Assembly: GCA_030524785.1 (NCBI GenBank)
Contig: JAUNFZ010000003.1
Location: forward strand, 1-64,000
DNA length: 64,000 nt
Origin: Eubacteriales bacterium
GTDB taxonomy: Bacteria; Bacillota; Clostridia; Lachnospirales; Lachnospiraceae
Reading direction: 5' to 3'
The number at the start of each line of letters is the position of its first letter. The stretch's first letter is position 1. The translations under genes and the position numbers were made by a program. A model generated the notes under the pieces. That model had not been told where the DNA came from. It ran no database searches and saw only the letters and a program-made list of their open reading frames with translations. This document shows, in pieces, positions 62,340 through 64,000 of this stretch.

Positions 62340-63085
62340 ATATGAGATACAGGGAATTAACCATAGAAGGCAGAAATGCGGTGACGGAAGCTTTCCGCTC
62401 GGGAAAAACGATTGACCGGCTCTTTGTGCTGGACGGCTGTCAGGACGGCCCGGTGCGCACGATCGTCCGGGAGGCAAAAAAGCACGACACGATTCTGCAG
62501 TTTGTTTCAAAGGAACGCCTTGACCAGATGAGCGAGACAGGCCATCATCAGGGAGTGATCGCCTGCGCAGCCGCCTACGAGTACGCGTCGGTGGAGGACA
62601 TGCTGGCTCTGGCACAGGAAAAGGGAGAGCCGCCCTTTTTGATTCTGGCGGACGGCGTGGAGGATCCCTATAATCTGGGAGCAATCATCCGAACGGCAAA
62701 TCAGGCGGGAGCCCATGGCGTAATCGTCCCGAAACGCCGGGCGGTGGGCCTGACAGCTTCGGTGGCCCGCACATCAGCGGGAGCCCTCAATTATACGCCC
62801 GTTGCCAAGGTGACAAATCTTGGGAAGACGATGGATGAGCTCAAGGAGAGAGGGCTGTGGTTCGTCTGCGCCGATATGCAGGGAACGGTGATGTACGACG
62901 TGGATATGAAAGGCCCCATCGGACTGGTGGTCGGAAGCGAAGGGGACGGCGTAAGCCGGCTGGTTCGGGAGAAATGTGATTTTTCCGCTTCGATTCCCAT
63001 GAAGGGGGATATAGATTCCCTGAACGTTTCTGTGGCGGCAGGGGTAATGGCGTACGAGATTGTGCGGCAGAGAAGAATGGCGTAA
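62336..63085 (+). CDS. rlmB: 23S rRNA (guanosine-2'-O)-methyltransferase, RlmB/TrmH family
   Basis: A 249-residue SPOUT methyltransferase: an N-terminal substrate-binding domain (IEGRNAVTEAFRSGK), then the knot motifs NLGAIIRTANQAGAHGVIVP, GLVVGSEGDGVSRLV and SIPMKGDIDSLNVSVAAGV. It methylates a ribose in 23S rRNA (G2251 in E. coli). The start is ATG 62336 in an ATGA overlap, or ATG 62342. Confidence 0.94.
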   Translation: MNMRYRELTIEGRNAVTEAFRSGKTIDRLFVLDGCQDGPVRTIVREAKKHDTILQFVSKERLDQMSETGHHQGVIACAAAYEYASVEDMLALAQEKGEPPFLILADGVEDPYNLGAIIRTANQAGAHGVIVPKRRAVGLTASVARTSAGALNYTPVAKVTNLGKTMDELKERGLWFVCADMQGTVMYDVDMKGPIGLVVGSEGDGVSRLVREKCDFSASIPMKGDIDSLNVSVAAGVMAYEIVRQRRMA

Positions 63086-63124
63086 CCGCAGGAAGGCGTG
63101 ACAATGCACGCCCCGGAAAGCGGA

Positions 63125-63820
63125 TCAGATTTTTAACATTCGGTAGCCAATACCGATATGAGTTTGAATATACTGGGGCGAACCGGGAGCCTTTTCAAGT
63201 TTCCGGCGAAGGGTCGCCATAAATACCCGCAGAGAGCCAACGTCGCTTTCCAGGCTGCTGCCCCATACGTTTTGAAGAATAAATTTGTGTGTGAGAACTT
63301 TACCGGTGTTTTGTGCCAGCAGGCATAGAAGCCGGTATTCTATTGGCGTCAGGTGAAGTTCCTCTGTGCCGAGGCTTACGCAGCCGGAAGCGTAATCTAT
63401 TTTTAACTGGCCGTTTTCGTAAACAGATTTTTGCATCAGGTTGTTCTGCATGATGGAAAGACGCCTTTGGGTTACGCGAAGCCTGGCCAGGAGCTCCTCA
63501 ACGGAAAAGGGCTTTGTCAGATAGTCGTCGGCTCCGGCGTCGAGCGCATCTATTTTGTCATTATCTTCGCTTCTGGCGCTGATGACAATGATGGGAACGT
63601 TTGACCAGCTTCGAATCCGCCGGATTACGTCTACGCCGTCGATGTCCGGAAGCCCTAAATCCAGCAGAATAATATCGGGATTGTGGGACGCGGCGTCGAT
63701 AACAGCGCCCTCCCCGGTGGCAGAGGTGATAAAGCGGTAATCGTGGGCTTTTAATGTGATGGTAATCAGGCTGCGCACCGGCGCATCGTCTTCCACAACA
63801 AGTATCAGAAGTTTATTCAT
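63125..63820 (-). CDS. kdpE: Response regulator KdpE
   Basis: A 231-residue OmpR/PhoB-type regulator: receiver with Asp11/Asp12 and phosphoacceptor Asp54 (ILLDLGLPDIDG), Lys in TKPFSVEELLAR, and a winged-helix domain (LHLTPIEYRLLCLLAQNTGK, GIGYRML). The GLPDIDGVDVIRRIRSWS and SARSEDNDKIDALDAGADDY segments match KdpE, which turns on the Kdp potassium pump. AAGGAGG precedes the start, which overlaps the kdpD stop. The kdpFABC genes are not in the window. Confidence 0.92.
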   Translation of the reverse strand: MNKLLILVVEDDAPVRSLITITLKAHDYRFITSATGEGAVIDAASHNPDIILLDLGLPDIDGVDVIRRIRSWSNVPIIVISARSEDNDKIDALDAGADDYLTKPFSVEELLARLRVTQRRLSIMQNNLMQKSVYENGQLKIDYASGCVSLGTEELHLTPIEYRLLCLLAQNTGKVLTHKFILQNVWGSSLESDVGSLRVFMATLRRKLEKAPGSPQYIQTHIGIGYRMLKI

Positions 63821-64000
63821 GATGATACCTCCTTCAGCGGCAGAGTGAAAGCAAATTCTGCTCCGTGGGGCAGATTGTCTTTGGCAGAGATTGTACCGCC
63901 GTGGGCTTCTACAATCGCTTTGCAGAGATAGAGCCCAAGCCCGAGGCTTCGGCGGTTGTCCGCTATTTTATTAGAGCCGCTGTAAAATTTATCAAATATT
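63817..64000 (-). CDS. kdpD: Sensor kinase KdpD, C-terminal end (5' part outside window)
   Basis: The last 60 codons of a histidine kinase: IFDKFYSGSNKIADNRRSLG, then GLGLYLCKAIVEAHGGTIS and GAEFAFTLPL, the F and G2 boxes of the ATPase domain. The stop overlaps the ATG of kdpE (ATGA), supporting the KdpDE pairing. The remainder lies beyond the right edge. Confidence 0.88.
   Translation of the reverse strand, partial: IFDKFYSGSNKIADNRRSLGLGLYLCKAIVEAHGGTISAKDNLPHGAEFAFTLPLKEVSS

Noticed and set aside
63095..63112. Terminator between rlmB and kdpE
   Set aside because: A 6-bp stem GGCGTG/CACGCC exists but neither strand has a T-run; it is too weak to annotate.

Overview
The window looks like chromosomal DNA of a Gram-positive anaerobe of the class Clostridia, most likely a gut Lachnospiraceae-type organism. 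The grounds are a T-box leader on the trp operon, YesM/YesN two-component systems beside sugar transporters, strong AGGAGG ribosome sites, a lipoprotein with a Thr/Glu/Ala-rich tail, meso-diaminopimelate dehydrogenase and Mini-ribonuclease III. This placement is inference; no rRNA is present to confirm it.

Layout. 1-410: end of an NlpC/P60 cell-wall hydrolase. 802-10668: a catabolic region with a zinc alcohol dehydrogenase, then a cluster of SDR dehydrogenase, DUF849/BKACE beta-keto acid cleavage enzyme, ribose-type ABC importer (ATPase, permease, binding protein), iron alcohol dehydrogenase, Gfo/Idh/MocA oxidoreductase and a FadR-type GntR regulator. Three TTGGTANACCAA palindromes lie upstream. 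10763-12577: a subtilisin-like protease without a signal peptide. 12718-17279: an accessory stretch with a frameshifted small Cys-rich gene, an acidic repeat protein, a Fic protein, an HxlR regulator and a divergent flavin-reductase-like protein. 17508-21493: a heterodimeric ABC exporter. 21744-30700: a small Nif11-like protein, a YesM/YesN pair with a dCache sensor, a GHL6-type glycoside hydrolase and a CUT1 sugar importer lacking its own ATPase.

30725-38352: complete trpEGDCFBA operon behind a tryptophan-specific T-box, with a YbaK/ProX-like gene attached at its end. Then come a YqeY-like gene, a secreted transglutaminase/Ig-like protein broken by one in-frame TAG, and an unusual PEP/pyruvate-binding protein. 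43844-56784 is an L-arabinose locus: araA, an FGGY kinase, araD, a YesN regulator, a YesM kinase with a helical sensor region, a YtfQRT/YjfF-type importer and a second, lipid-anchored YtfQ-like binding protein. 56945-63085 holds housekeeping genes: ddh, tRNA-Val(UAC), a tiny lipoprotein, ispF, a GNAT/Eis-like protein, cysS, mrnC and rlmB. The window ends in kdpE and the 3' end of kdpD on the minus strand.

The most interesting points are the BKACE sugar-acid cluster with its operators, the probable three-component arabinose sensor (anchored binding protein, helical kinase and YesN regulator), the KaiC-like/ATP-grasp fusion, the nonsense-split transglutaminase, and four different short GC-rich tandem arrays that sit just upstream of genes or promoters.
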